DNA of 64,000 bases from Myxococcales bacterium (GCA_016191785.1 JACPVJ010000184.1:186001-250000); one strand, 5' to 3'. Numbered from the stretch's first letter, positions 39,449 through 49,680 are shown. The notes: generated by a model from the sequence alone, not told the origin. Numbers and translations are program-made.

Positions 39449-40227
39449 AGCTCGCACTCTACGGCGCCACCGGGCGCATGGGCCTCACCGTGGCGCGGCT
39501 CGCGCACGGTCTGGGCGACCAGATCGTCGGTGCCGTGGCGGCGCCCGGCGACCCCAGTCTGGGCCGCGACCTCGGAGAAATCGCCGGGCTGGGCGCGCTC
39601 GGCGTCGCCGTGGGCGCCGATGCGGCGTCGGGCTTGCTCGGCGCCGACGTGGTCATCGATTTTTCGACCGCCCGCGCGGTGCCCGAGCTCTGCGCGCTCG
39701 CTGCTCGGCAAAAGGTCGCGGTGGTCAGCGGCACGACCAATCTCGACGACCGGGCCAAGGCGCAGCTCGAACGAGCCGCCGAGAGCGTCCCGGTGCTGTG
39801 GGCGCCGAACATGAGCCTGGGCGTGCAGGTGCTGGCCGAGCTGGTGACCCAGGCCGTCCGGCGTCTGGGCAGCGACTACGACGTCGAGGTCGTCGAGATC
39901 CACCACCGGAAGAAGGCGGACTCGCCCAGCGGCACGGCCAAGCGACTGTCCGAAGCGGCCCAAGCGGCTCGAGGCCCCATGAACGAGCTGCACGGTCGCG
40001 ACGGCGACGTCGGCCCGCGCACCAGTGACGAGATCGGCGTGTTCGGAGTGCGCGGCGGCGACGTGGTCGGCGAGCACACCGTGTACTTGCTCGGCCCCGC
40101 CGAGCGCATCGAGCTCACCCACCGGGCGTCCAGTCGCGAGCTCTTCGCGCATGGCGCGCTCCGTGCGGCGCGCTTCTTGGCGGGCAAGCCCCCTCGGCTC
40201 TACACCATCGCCGACGTGCTCGGGTGA
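39445..40227 (+). CDS. dapB: 4-hydroxy-tetrahydrodipicolinate reductase
   Basis: 260 residues. NAD(P)-binding GATGRMG at the N-terminus, VVIDFSTA, SGTTN, APNMSLGV, and the catalytic HHRKKADSPSGTA segment; RTSDEIGVFGVRGGDVVGEH confirms the family. Second step after DapA in the same operon. GTG start, GTGA overlap with dapA. Confidence 0.97.
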   Translation: MKLALYGATGRMGLTVARLAHGLGDQIVGAVAAPGDPSLGRDLGEIAGLGALGVAVGADAASGLLGADVVIDFSTARAVPELCALAARQKVAVVSGTTNLDDRAKAQLERAAESVPVLWAPNMSLGVQVLAELVTQAVRRLGSDYDVEVVEIHHRKKADSPSGTAKRLSEAAQAARGPMNELHGRDGDVGPRTSDEIGVFGVRGGDVVGEHTVYLLGPAERIELTHRASSRELFAHGALRAARFLAGKPPRLYTIADVLG

Positions 40228-41213
40228 AGTGGCTCTTCGCCGTGGGCGCGCTCGCGACGCTCGGGTGCGCGAGGGCCGGGGGCGGGGGCGCCGCTCCGGT
40301 GACGGTCGCGCCGCCCGCCGCGGTCCAGCCCAGGCGTCCGCCGGATCCGCTCGAGGCGAGTTTCCGCGACAACCTGGCGCGTGCTCGAGCCGACGCCGAG
40401 CGCGCGGGTTGGCTGGTGAGGGAAGTGACCCCCATCCCGGAGCACCACGCGGCCCTCGTGGTCTACGACCCGTCGCCAGAGACGGCTCCGGCCACGCGGG
40501 TGGCGCGGCTGGAGGCGGTCGGCGCCGGGCCCTATCAGGTCGTGTCGAGCGAGAGCGGCATGGTGGACGTGGTCAAGACCCGGACTGGCGCGCTGCTCTG
40601 GGACCTCCGCGGGGATGGCTCGAAAGCGGTCGTGATCCACCTGACGCCGTGTGGCGCCAACTGCGGTGTCGCCAAGCCGCTGGTGATCGAGCTCACGGGT
40701 CACGCATTCAAGGCCGCAGCTCAGGCCCCCGAGTGCCCCACGTGCCTGGACGATCGTGATCACGACGGCGTGCCCGAGCTCGAGCTCCGGCTGGCGGCCC
40801 TGACCATCGCGCCGTGCTCGCGGGCGTCGTGCGGGCCGTCGAGCGCGCTCTTGGTCGAGGTGCGGGGGCTCGAGCGCTGGGATGGCCAGCGTTACTCTCG
40901 CGAGCTGCCCGTGCTCCGCCCGCTCTACGCCGAGCGCCGCCGCCAGGCCGAGCGCGATGCCGAGTCCGTGAAGAAAGCCCTGGGCAAGTCCCGCATCTGC
41001 CCGCTCAATGCGCTGGGCGTCGCAGCTCGCCTCTACGTCTATTCACGGCTCGGTGGCGAGAGCCAGGCCGACGCCCTGGCGCGAGCGGACCGGGTGATGC
41101 GCGGCTGGGACACCGGGCCGTGCTCGACCGAGTACGACCTCTTGGCTCCGCCCAAGCGGTGGCCGGCCCTCCGCAGCGAGCTCGAGGCGCTGCCGTTGCC
41201 CGCGCTGAAGTGA
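40224..41213 (+). CDS. Lipoprotein of unknown function co-translated with dapB
   Basis: 329 residues from GTG, overlapping the dapB stop (GTGA). Lipoprotein signal LFAVGALATLGC (Cys about 15), Pro/Ala spacer, then a domain with three Cys pairs (LTPCGANCGV, APECPTCLDDRDHDG, APCSRASCGPSS). DDRDHDGVPEL looks like a calcium-binding DxDxDG loop. No family recognised. Its link to lysine synthesis is probably only transcriptional. Confidence 0.7.
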   Translation: MKWLFAVGALATLGCARAGGGGAAPVTVAPPAAVQPRRPPDPLEASFRDNLARARADAERAGWLVREVTPIPEHHAALVVYDPSPETAPATRVARLEAVGAGPYQVVSSESGMVDVVKTRTGALLWDLRGDGSKAVVIHLTPCGANCGVAKPLVIELTGHAFKAAAQAPECPTCLDDRDHDGVPELELRLAALTIAPCSRASCGPSSALLVEVRGLERWDGQRYSRELPVLRPLYAERRRQAERDAESVKKALGKSRICPLNALGVAARLYVYSRLGGESQADALARADRVMRGWDTGPCSTEYDLLAPPKRWPALRSELEALPLPALK

Positions 41214-41220
41214 GCCCGGC

Positions 41221-41227
<7 letters not shown>
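41207..41227. repeat. 21-bp palindrome joining two facing stop codons
   Basis: Ten-base arms (GAAGTGAGCC / GGCTCACTTC) around a single C include the TGA stop of the lipoprotein gene and, on the opposite strand, the TGA of lgt. It could act as a bidirectional terminator hairpin, although no T-run follows. Confidence 0.6.
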
Positions 41228-42246
<1,019 letters not shown>

Positions 42247-42286
42247 GGGGCGCTTCTAACCCGATTTCGCGGTCCTTGCGAGGGTT

Positions 42287-44866
42287 TCAGCGAAGCTGTG
42301 CCTGTTCGGTTTCGTCGGGGCCGGGCGCCCAGCCGGCCCGCGCCCGGACGCGCTCTTTCAGCTCTGCCACCCCGACGGGCTTCGGCAAGATGCGGTCGGC
42401 CATCTTGGCGCAAAAGGCCGTCGCCTCTGGGGTGAACGCGCCGCCGGTCGTGAACAACATGCGCTCGGCGACGACCGGGAAGCGCCGCTCGACCGTCGCG
42501 TAGAGCTCCATGCCACTGGTGCCCGGCATCATCAGGTCGGTCACCACCGCATCGAGCTCTTCCCCGCGCTCGAGGCGCTCCAGGGCTTCTTCCGCCGAAG
42601 GGCACAGGATCAGATCGAAGTGCCGGCGCAGGGGCCGCGCCAACGACCGGAGCAGGGACTCGTCGTCGTCGATCAGCATCACGCGGAGCCGTCGCGAGGG
42701 CGGAGCCGACACGCGCTTCGCGAGTCGCAGCGGTTCGGTGGTGGGCTCGACCGCCGGCAGAAGCACCCGGAAAGTGGTGCCGACGCCGACCTCGCTCTCG
42801 ACCTCGATTTCGCCGCCCAGCGAGCGGATGGTCTGCCGGCAGATGCTCAAGCCAAGGCCCGTGCCCTGGCCCACGGGCTTGGTGGTGAAGAACGGATCGA
42901 AGATGCGGGGCAGCACGTTCGGCGGGATGCCCGCGCCGGTGTCCGACACCTCGCACACGGCTCGGCCGGCCTCGGAGTACGTGCGAACGCGGATCTCGTG
43001 CTTCTCCGGGCCGCCCTCCCGCACGGCATGGCAGGCGTTGACCAGCAGGTTCAGCAACACCTGGCCCAGCTCCGCCTCGTTGGCAGAGACATAGAAGTCC
43101 TGCTGGTGCTCCACCGACAACCGAGCGCGGTGGCGGATTTCGTTTCCGGCCATGGTGGTGGCAGAGTGCACCGCGTCACGCAGGCTGGTGGCGCGGCGCT
43201 CCGGCGCCGAGCGCGAGAAGCCGGCGATGGCCTGCACGATGTCCCGGATGCGCCGCGCACCTTGCATCGCCTCGTCGACCAGCACTTTGGACTCGGAGTG
43301 CTCTTTGCCGAGCGACAGCGCGAGCTCCTCGAGGTTCGCGGTCAGATAGGCCAGCGGGTTGTTGATCTCGTGGCCGACCCCGGCGGCGAGGGTGCCCACC
43401 GCGACCATCCGATCGAGCTCCATCATGCGGGCCGTGAGCTCGTTCTTCTCGGTCACGTCCCGGGCAATCAGCGCCTGGGCGGGCTCGCCGTCGAACTCGA
43501 TGGGCACGCAGGTGACGTCGGCGGTGACCGAGCGGCGACGCGAGCTGAGGCGCAGCTCGGCCGGCGGACCGCCGTCGCGGATTGCCTGCAGGCGCGCGCG
43601 ATCGGCGTGATGAACCAGCCGCCCGGCGCGCAGCCCGCTCAGGCTGTCTTCCGCGCTGAGCTCGAGCAGCCGACTGAGCGCCGCGTTGACGTACAAGATG
43701 TGGTCGCCGTCCAGAACCGCGATGGCGTCGGGCAAGCTGTCGATCAAGGTCCGAGAGTTCTTCTCGCTGCGGACCAACGCCGCGCGTGCGGTCGCCTCGG
43801 CCGTGACGTCTCTCAGTACCGCGATCACCGAACGGTCGTCGCCGAACGGCGACAGGGTCCAGACCACCTGCACGTTGCGGCGGCGATCGCGCTGCGCGAG
43901 CGGAGCCGTGGTGACCGTGCTGCCGCGCGCGGCCTCTGCCAGCTTGGCGGCGAGGGTCTGCTTGTCTTTGTCGCTGATGCCGATCACGTCCCAGAGCCGC
44001 GCGCCCAGGGCGCGCTCGGGCGGAACGTCCGCGAGCTGAACCGCTACCGGGTTCCAGAGGCGGATTCTTCCCTCGGCATCGAGTACGACCACGCCTTCGC
44101 CGATGGACGTGACGACGTCATGGTGCAAGAGCTCGAGGGCCCGATGCTTCGTGGCGCTCGACTCGGCCGCGCGCTCGCTCTCCGCCAGCGCCTCCATGAA
44201 GCGCTTGACGTCGTGGGCGACCACGCTCCCCGCCAGCGCGACGAAGCCGTACTCCGTGGTCGAGAACGACGCCTGCTGGCCGAGCAGGATGCTCACTGCC
44301 GCGTACAACGCCGCGAGCCCCCACAGCCCGACGCCCAGCTGGAAATGCCGGACGTCGCTGCGCCGCTCGGGCGGGGCCCGGGTCGCGACGAAGAGCGCGC
44401 CGGCCACGAGCCCGAGCCCGATGACCAACAGCGCTGTGACCCCGGGCGACACGTTGCGACGCCAGAACACGCCTTCGCCGAACGGCAGCGTCACCGCGTG
44501 AACCCCAGTGATGACCCAGGGCGATACCGTCAATCCGACCAGGCCGAGCGCGCACCCCCAGAGCGCCGTGAGCGCGCGCGGGGTGGCCTTCCCCGCGACG
44601 GTGAGCGCCCAGGCCAGGGTGGAGAAGCCCGCCACGCCGAGCACCCCGCCCTCGAGCCGAGAGAGGAGCAGGGCGGTGTCGGGACCGACGTTGTAGTGCA
44701 CCGCCATGAGCCCGGCGTAGGCCGCCCCCATCAGGCTGGTGAGGCCCATCCACAGGTGTTCGGCGTGGCCCGGGCGCCTCGAATAGAGCCAGAGCTCGTA
44801 GGCGGCGAGCAGCAGCGCGGCGCCGCCGATGACGCTGTCACCGAGGGAGAGGGGGGATACCGACAC
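42287..44866 (-). CDS. Hybrid sensor histidine kinase with membrane N-terminus and receiver domain
   Basis: 859 residues from GTG. Seven TM helices (about 10-230) resemble a 7TM sensory module. Two PAS domains follow (about 250-365 and 375-490), then HisKA with VGHEINNPLAYL (phospho-His about 513), an HATPase with NLLVNACHAV, DTGAGIPP, DPFFTTK and GTGLGLSI, and a C-terminal receiver (about 738-850) with LIDDDES, phospho-acceptor Asp in VVTDLMMPG and Lys in LPKPV. A complete hybrid kinase for internal phosphorelay. lgt lies 40 bp downstream on the same strand. Signal unknown. Confidence 0.94.
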   Translation of the reverse strand: MSVSPLSLGDSVIGGAALLLAAYELWLYSRRPGHAEHLWMGLTSLMGAAYAGLMAVHYNVGPDTALLLSRLEGGVLGVAGFSTLAWALTVAGKATPRALTALWGCALGLVGLTVSPWVITGVHAVTLPFGEGVFWRRNVSPGVTALLVIGLGLVAGALFVATRAPPERRSDVRHFQLGVGLWGLAALYAAVSILLGQQASFSTTEYGFVALAGSVVAHDVKRFMEALAESERAAESSATKHRALELLHHDVVTSIGEGVVVLDAEGRIRLWNPVAVQLADVPPERALGARLWDVIGISDKDKQTLAAKLAEAARGSTVTTAPLAQRDRRRNVQVVWTLSPFGDDRSVIAVLRDVTAEATARAALVRSEKNSRTLIDSLPDAIAVLDGDHILYVNAALSRLLELSAEDSLSGLRAGRLVHHADRARLQAIRDGGPPAELRLSSRRRSVTADVTCVPIEFDGEPAQALIARDVTEKNELTARMMELDRMVAVGTLAAGVGHEINNPLAYLTANLEELALSLGKEHSESKVLVDEAMQGARRIRDIVQAIAGFSRSAPERRATSLRDAVHSATTMAGNEIRHRARLSVEHQQDFYVSANEAELGQVLLNLLVNACHAVREGGPEKHEIRVRTYSEAGRAVCEVSDTGAGIPPNVLPRIFDPFFTTKPVGQGTGLGLSICRQTIRSLGGEIEVESEVGVGTTFRVLLPAVEPTTEPLRLAKRVSAPPSRRLRVMLIDDDESLLRSLARPLRRHFDLILCPSAEEALERLERGEELDAVVTDLMMPGTSGMELYATVERRFPVVAERMLFTTGGAFTPEATAFCAKMADRILPKPVGVAELKERVRARAGWAPGPDETEQAQLR

Positions 44867-44967
44867 GAGCTCTATGGATCGACGACCGAGTGGACGGTTC
44901 GGGGACGCCGATCTTGACCTTTGACCGTAGCACGCGAAGCATCGAGGTCGCCCTGGGCCGGCGGTGT

Positions 44968-44984
44968 GGGTACCGCGCGTACCC
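44968..44984. terminator. Palindrome GGGTAC-N5-GTACCC downstream of flgF
   Basis: A six-bp stem with a CGCGC loop, 36 bp beyond the flgF stop. It may terminate the REC-HDOD/flgF transcript; no T-run is seen. Confidence 0.35.
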
Positions 44985-45019
44985 CCGGAATCGGGCGCCT
45001 TGCGCCTTGCGCGTCTCGG

Positions 45020-45760
45020 TCAGCGCTTGGCCATCACGTCGGTCGCGGCTTTGCGATCGATGTTCGAAAAGGCCTCGATGACCCGCGTGAGCATCTCGAA
45101 CTGCCGGCTGGCGGTGACCAGCGAGGTCATCCCGCCGACCGCCGAGGCGTTCGAGCTCTCGAGGGCTTCGACCTCGAGGTCGGCAGCAGCTTCGATCGGT
45201 CGGCCAGCGGCGGGCGGCGCGCGGAACATGACCTTGCCATCGCGCTCGAGGGCCGCCGGCGCCTTGAACGACACGACCAGGAGTCGTTGCGGGCCCTCGA
45301 CCCCGTCGACGATCAGGCGGCCGTCCTTCGAGAAGGTCACCGACTTGGCGTCGCTCGGGACCTTGAGGATCTTGCGATCGGGACCCAAAAAGGGGGTGCC
45401 GTCGGGCATGGTCAGCGAGCCGTCGGCGGCCACGTGAGCGCCGCCGGCCCGAGTGTAGCGTTCGCCGTCCTTCGTCTTGACCACGAAGAACGTGTCGTCG
45501 CTGCGCAGCGCCACGTCGAGCGGGCGGCCGGTAGGGGTGAGGTCGCCGGCTCGGAAGTCGACGGCGGCGCTGCGCACCAGCGCGTAGCGCAGCGACGGCG
45601 TCTCGCCGCGCTGCACGGCCTTGGCCAGCTCTTGACGGAAGACGGCCTGATCGGAGCGAAAGCCGGGGGTCGTGGCGTTCGCGATGTTGTTCGCCGCCAC
45701 GTCGAGCGAGAAGCCCTGTGCCACCGCGCCCGAGGCTGCCGACCAGATCCCGGTGCTCAT
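45020..45760 (-). CDS. flgF: Flagellar basal-body rod protein FlgF
   Basis: 246 residues. N-terminal SAASGAVAQGFSLDVAANNIANATTPGF is the rod/hook family signature (split: the ANNIAN heptad region and TTPGF). The central domain starts at RPLDVALRSDDTFFVV and the C-terminal helix ends with ALESSNASAVGGMTSLV and RQFEMLTRVIEAF. It is a proximal rod subunit exported by the flagellar type III apparatus. FlgG is the alternative, but the short middle favours FlgF. The ATG overlaps the REC-HDOD stop (ATGA). The 600-codon open frame upstream has no protein character. Confidence 0.85.
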   Translation of the reverse strand: MSTGIWSAASGAVAQGFSLDVAANNIANATTPGFRSDQAVFRQELAKAVQRGETPSLRYALVRSAAVDFRAGDLTPTGRPLDVALRSDDTFFVVKTKDGERYTRAGGAHVAADGSLTMPDGTPFLGPDRKILKVPSDAKSVTFSKDGRLIVDGVEGPQRLLVVSFKAPAALERDGKVMFRAPPAAGRPIEAAADLEVEALESSNASAVGGMTSLVTASRQFEMLTRVIEAFSNIDRKAATDVMAKR

Positions 45761-47004
45761 GCCGTGTCTCCTTCGTGCAGCTTCAGCACGCGCGCCGCTG
45801 CAGCCCGCCAGTCTGGCAAGAGATGCGCCAACTCCAGTTGCTTCAGGTGACCGAGGTCGATCACGAATGGATCGTCCCCCGCGTCGTCCAGCGCCGGGAC
45901 CTCGGGGTCCCTGGCCAGCTTGGACGCGAGGTTCACCGAGAGGGGCACGTCCATGCGCGACGCGACCGTTCGCTGCAGGTCGTGGTGCGAGAGCACGCCG
46001 CGGATCAGACTCCCCGGAAGCCCCCAGATGCCCAAGAGGTACGCTCCCACCGCCGGGTGAGCCACCCCGAACACGTCTGCCTCGCTCAGCTCGGGAGGGG
46101 CCCCCTCGCGCTGGCGGATCAACACCTCGGAGTACTCGTGCGGCGCCCGCGAGGCCAGCAAGAGCTGCCCGACGTTCTGGAGCATCGCGGCGCTGAAGGC
46201 GGTCTCGCTGGCGCTTGGCTGGCCAATGACCTGACGCGCGATGTGGGCGCTGGCCAGCGCGTGGGACTGCAGCGCCTCGAGATCGAAGCCGCGGACGGGC
46301 TGCGACATGCGGTATTGCTCGACGATCGCCGCGCTGAGGACCAGCGTCTTGACGGTGTTGAACCCGAGGTAGGCGATGGCGCCCCGCACGCTGCGAACCC
46401 GCCGCGGCAGCCCGAAGAAGGCCGATGAGACGAGGCGGATCAGCTGGGCCGAGAGCGCGACGTCGCGCTCGATCAGGAGCGCCACGTCCTCGACGCCCGC
46501 TCGCCGGCCAGCCAGCGCCACGGCCACCTCGTGGAAGACCTTGGGGGGCGACGGCAGCCGATTGCTGGCGCCGACCAGGCCCCGGAGCCGTTCGTTGGTC
46601 AGGAGCTCGCGAAGCTGCAGGGCCCGCTTCAGCTTGGCGTGGAGCTCCCGGCGTTCGAACGGCTTCTGAAGCAGCAGGTGAGCGGTCGGCAGCGAACGAT
46701 GCGCCATTTCCGGCGTGGCTTGACCGGTCAGCAGGATGCGCACCACGTCCGGGTGACGCTCTTGGACGAACGAGAGGAGCTCGGCACCGCTCATGGCCGC
46801 TGCCCCCAAGTTGAGATCGGACAGCACGAGATCGATCGGCTGTCGCTCGAACACCGCGATGGCCTCTTCTGCCGTGGCGGCGGTGGCGACCCCCCACTCG
46901 GGCTCCACGCTGCTCAGCAAGCGCGCCACGCTGCGGAGGACCATCGCATCGTCGTCGACCAGGAGGACCTGAATCGGTCGTTCTTGGGCCGCGCCGTCCA
47001 TCAT
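45757..47004 (-). CDS. Response regulator with HDOD output domain
   Basis: 415 residues. Receiver domain (about 12-130): LLVDDDAMVL, phospho-acceptor Asp in LVLSDLNLG, LLTGQAT, Lys in LLQKPFERRE. HDOD domain (about 150-355): LPSPPKVFHEV, LIERDVALSAQLIRLVSSAFFGLP, AIAYLGFNTVKTLVL, GVLSHH. HDOD proteins lack hydrolase activity and act as protein-protein scaffolds, several in flagellar number or placement control. flgF is translated in overlap, so a flagellar role is likely. A sigma-54 promoter lies 15 nt before the ATG at 47004 (ATG 47001 is also possible). Confidence 0.9.
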   Translation of the reverse strand: MMDGAAQERPIQVLLVDDDAMVLRSVARLLSSVEPEWGVATAATAEEAIAVFERQPIDLVLSDLNLGAAAMSGAELLSFVQERHPDVVRILLTGQATPEMAHRSLPTAHLLLQKPFERRELHAKLKRALQLRELLTNERLRGLVGASNRLPSPPKVFHEVAVALAGRRAGVEDVALLIERDVALSAQLIRLVSSAFFGLPRRVRSVRGAIAYLGFNTVKTLVLSAAIVEQYRMSQPVRGFDLEALQSHALASAHIARQVIGQPSASETAFSAAMLQNVGQLLLASRAPHEYSEVLIRQREGAPPELSEADVFGVAHPAVGAYLLGIWGLPGSLIRGVLSHHDLQRTVASRMDVPLSVNLASKLARDPEVPALDDAGDDPFVIDLGHLKQLELAHLLPDWRAAAARVLKLHEGDTA

Positions 47005-47018
47005 TGACCCCCAGGAGA

Positions 47019-47033
47019 GCAAAGCCTACGCCA
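47019..47033 (-). promoter_or_regulatory. Sigma-54 promoter for REC-HDOD and flgF
   Basis: On the minus strand TGGCGT-N5-TTGC with exact GG/GC spacing; TGGC and TTGC are both perfect. The distance from the -12 C to the ATG is 15 nt, so the transcript would start at or next to the start codon. Confidence 0.65.
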
Positions 47034-47188
47034 GGTTTCGCCGCGCCGGGTGGATGAAACTCCGGACGGGCATCGGACCGGACTCGGAGGGAGTGGGCGG
47101 CCGAGACTGCCCGCCGGATTGACGGCGCTCGTGTCACCGATCTGGCGGCGGCCCAACGGACACCGCCAGTGTCGATGCCGACGGCGCA

Positions 47189-47203
47189 TGGCCTGCTTCT
47201 TGC
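47189..47203 (+). promoter_or_regulatory. Sigma-54 promoter for glucosaminidase gene
   Basis: TGGCCT-N5-TTGC with exact spacing. The -12 C lies 14 nt before the ATG at 47217, mirroring the divergent promoter at 47019-47033. Confidence 0.6.
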
Positions 47204-47216
47204 CGATTGACGCAGC

Positions 47217-48017
47217 ATGCACGTTGGCGCCGCACCCGGTCTGGCTCCCGAGCCCAGGCCGCCGTCGCAGACCGAGCCGAAGCCGCCCGCCGGTTCGTTC
47301 CAGAGCGAGCTCGACCGGGTCCGCGCCGACGTCGAGGTGAGGCGCACCGCGCTGTCCGGCGACGAAGCCCGCGCCGCCATCGAGCGAGCCTGGACCGCTC
47401 GCTTCGGAGCGCCGCCGAGCCGCGGAACGCTGGGCGTGCTGGTGGCCCAGTGGGCCCACGAAACCGGCCGCGGCGCGTCGATGTACAACTTCAACTTCGG
47501 GGGCATCAAAGGGGTCGGCCCGTCGGGCCTGTCCGTCGTGCAGCGCACGCGTGAGGGCTCGGGAGCCACCGAGCGCGTGATCCACGACCGCTTCCGCGCC
47601 TACCAGACGGCCGAAGAGGGCGCTGGGGACTACCTCGCCCTGCTCGAGAAGCGCTACGGGGCGGCGCTCGAGGGCGCCAAGAACGGTGACCCCGAGGCCT
47701 TCGTCCGGGGGCTGCGAGCGCGGGGCTATTTCACCGGCGACGCCGGCGCCTACACCCGTTCGGTGAGCAAGCTCTCGGAGCTGGTCGCGACCCGCGGTTT
47801 CGATGCGCTCGGCGGGGCGACCGGGGTCGCGCCCGCGCGCCTCGATGCGCCCGCAGGCCGGGTGGCGCGCGCCGATCTGTCACCCAGCTTCGAGCCGCCG
47901 GTCCCCGAAGACACGCCTTTCGTCAGCGCGTTGGCGCTGGCGGACGAGATTGGACGGACCGCCGTCCGGATCTTGTCGGAGCGCAGCGACCGCGACGAGG
48001 AGGCAGGCCGCGTCTAG
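47217..48017 (+). CDS. Flagellum-associated glucosaminidase (FlgJ C-terminal-like muramidase)
   Basis: 266 residues. Disordered Pro-rich N-terminus (1-40), then a glucosaminidase domain (about 45-190): VLVAQWAHETGRGASMYNFNFGGIKG (catalytic Glu in HETGRG), VIHDRFRAYQTAEEGAGDYLALL, GYFTGDAGAYTRSVSKL. This matches the peptidoglycan hydrolase half of FlgJ, which opens the wall for the rod. The rod-cap half is absent, and no signal peptide is seen, in keeping with flagellar export. Sigma-54 promoter directly upstream; divergent from the flgF operon. Confidence 0.85.
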   Translation: MHVGAAPGLAPEPRPPSQTEPKPPAGSFQSELDRVRADVEVRRTALSGDEARAAIERAWTARFGAPPSRGTLGVLVAQWAHETGRGASMYNFNFGGIKGVGPSGLSVVQRTREGSGATERVIHDRFRAYQTAEEGAGDYLALLEKRYGAALEGAKNGDPEAFVRGLRARGYFTGDAGAYTRSVSKLSELVATRGFDALGGATGVAPARLDAPAGRVARADLSPSFEPPVPEDTPFVSALALADEIGRTAVRILSERSDRDEEAGRV

Positions 48018-48032
48018 CGGCACGGCCGTTGC
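48018..48032 (+). promoter_or_regulatory. Sigma-54 promoter of the neuB-motAB operon
   Basis: CGGCAC-N5-TTGC followed by A; only the first base differs from the consensus. Predicted start near 48044, then Shine-Dalgarno GGAGGAA (48049-48055) and the ATG at 48063. It probably drives seven genes to 54175. Confidence 0.75.
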
Positions 48033-48062
48033 ACCCACCCACGCATTCGGAGGAACCAGGTC

Positions 48063-48929
48063 ATGTCCGAGGTCATCATCAACGGAACACGCGTCGGCGA
48101 GGGGGCACCCTGCTACGTGGTGGCAGAGATTGGCATCAACCACAACGGCGAGCTCGAAACCGCGCGGCGCCTGATCGACGTCGCCGGCATCGCCGGCTGT
48201 CAAGCCGTGAAGTTCCAGAAGCGCACCGTCGACGTCGTCTACGGCAAAGAAGAGCTCGACCGTCCGCGCGAGAGCCCGTTCGGCAAGACCAACGGAGACC
48301 TGAAGCGCGGCCTCGAGTTCGGTCTGGGACAGTACTGGGACGTTCACCGCTATTGTCGGGACAAGCATCTGACCTGGTTCGCCTCGTGCTGGGACGAGCA
48401 CAGCGTCGACTTCATCGAGCAGTTCAACCCGCCGGCATACAAGATCGCCTCGGCCTGCCTCACCGACGCGAACCTCTTGGCTCACCACCGCCGCACGGGT
48501 CGCCCGCTCATCCTCTCGACGGGGATGAGCACCGAAGAACAGGTCGATCGCGCGGTCGAGCTCCTGGGGACCGACAAGCTGGTCTTGCTCCACACCACGA
48601 GCGCCTACCCGGCCAAGCTGGACGACCTGAACCTGAAGATGATTCCCAGGATGGCCGAGCGCTACCGCGTCCCGGTCGGCTACTCGGGACACGAGGTGGG
48701 GCTCGCGACCTCGCTCGCCGCGGTCGCCCTGGGCGCGTGCATGGTCGAGCGCCACATCACCCTGGACCGCGCGATGTGGGGCAGCGATCAGGCCGCCAGC
48801 GTCGAGCCGCAAGGCCTGATGAAGCTGGTGCGCGACATCCGCGCCATCGAGCGAGCGCTCGGTGACGGCGTCAAGACGGTCACCGCGGACGAGGTGCCCA
48901 TCATGAACAAGCTGCGCCGGGTGGCCTGA
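48063..48929 (+). CDS. neuB: NeuB-type nonulosonic acid synthase lacking the SAF domain
   Basis: 288 residues. TIM-barrel of the sialic-acid synthase family, which condenses PEP with a hexosamine: VVAEIGINHNGELETA, AVKFQKRTVD, YKIASACLTD, LSTGMSTEEQVD, LLHTTSAYPA, VGYSGHEVGLATSLAAVALGA, and VERHITLDR. Usual NeuB/PseI/LegI proteins are about 340-350 residues because of a C-terminal antifreeze-like (SAF) domain; this protein ends right after the barrel. The substrate (ManNAc-like, legionaminic or pseudaminic precursor) is not certain. First gene of the operon. Confidence 0.88.
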   Translation: MSEVIINGTRVGEGAPCYVVAEIGINHNGELETARRLIDVAGIAGCQAVKFQKRTVDVVYGKEELDRPRESPFGKTNGDLKRGLEFGLGQYWDVHRYCRDKHLTWFASCWDEHSVDFIEQFNPPAYKIASACLTDANLLAHHRRTGRPLILSTGMSTEEQVDRAVELLGTDKLVLLHTTSAYPAKLDDLNLKMIPRMAERYRVPVGYSGHEVGLATSLAAVALGACMVERHITLDRAMWGSDQAASVEPQGLMKLVRDIRAIERALGDGVKTVTADEVPIMNKLRRVA

Positions 48930-48936
48930 GGCGACC

Positions 48937-49680
48937 ATGAGCTCGCTCGAGATCTTGGCGCTGATCCCGGCGCGCGGCGGGTCGAAGGGGATCCCACGCA
49001 AGAACTTGCTCAGCATCGGGGGCAAGCCGCTCATCGTGCACTCCATCGAGACCGCGCTCGCTTCGCGCCGGATCACTCGCACCATCGTCTCGACCGACGA
49101 TCCGGAGATCGCCGACGTCTCGGCGGCGCACGGCGCGGACGTGCCCTTTCGTCGGCCCGCAGAGCACGCCACCGACGAGGCCACGGACCTGCAGGTGTTC
49201 CAGCACGCGCTCGCCTGGCTGGCCGCCGACGGCTACCGCCCCGACTTGGTCGTGCACCTTCGGCCCACCCAGCCGGCGCGCGACGCGTCCGTGGTCGATC
49301 GAGCCATCGACGAGCTGGCCAAGCACCCCGAGGCAGACTCGCTGCGCTCGGTGGAGCTGGCCGAGCACACGCCCTACAAGATGTACTCGATCGACGGCGG
49401 CCGGCTCAGGCCGGTGCTGGAAGTTCCGGGGATGCCCGAGGCGCACAACATGCCTCGGCAGAAGCTTCCGCTGGTCTATCGCGGCAACGGCTACGTCGAC
49501 GTGCTCCGCCCTCGGGTCCTCGAGCAGGACTCGATGAACGGGACGGTCGTCTTGCCGTTCGTGATCTTCGAGCGCGTCTTGGATCTGGACTACCCCGACC
49601 AGATCCCTTCGCTCGAGCGCGCCTTGCAGGGGTCGCGGCGCCCGCCCTCGACCACGCTGCGCCTGCGTCACCCCGCGTGA
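48937..49680 (+). CDS. neuA: CMP-nonulosonic acid cytidylyltransferase (NeuA family)
   Basis: 247 residues. Nucleotide-binding IPARGGSKGIPRKN (about 10-23), VSTDDPEIA, LRPTQPARD, and GNGYVDVLR are family hallmarks. It activates the sugar acid made by NeuB as its CMP derivative. No C-terminal hydrolase domain. Starts 7 bp after neuB. Could equally be the pseudaminate (PseF) or legionaminate (LegF) enzyme. Confidence 0.9.
   Translation: MSSLEILALIPARGGSKGIPRKNLLSIGGKPLIVHSIETALASRRITRTIVSTDDPEIADVSAAHGADVPFRRPAEHATDEATDLQVFQHALAWLAADGYRPDLVVHLRPTQPARDASVVDRAIDELAKHPEADSLRSVELAEHTPYKMYSIDGGRLRPVLEVPGMPEAHNMPRQKLPLVYRGNGYVDVLRPRVLEQDSMNGTVVLPFVIFERVLDLDYPDQIPSLERALQGSRRPPSTTLRLRHPA

Noticed and set aside
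45761-47569. Long in-frame extension upstream of flgF (about 600 codons)
   Set aside because: Overlaps the REC-HDOD gene in another frame and shows no protein family features; the ATG at 45760 begins the rod-protein signature.
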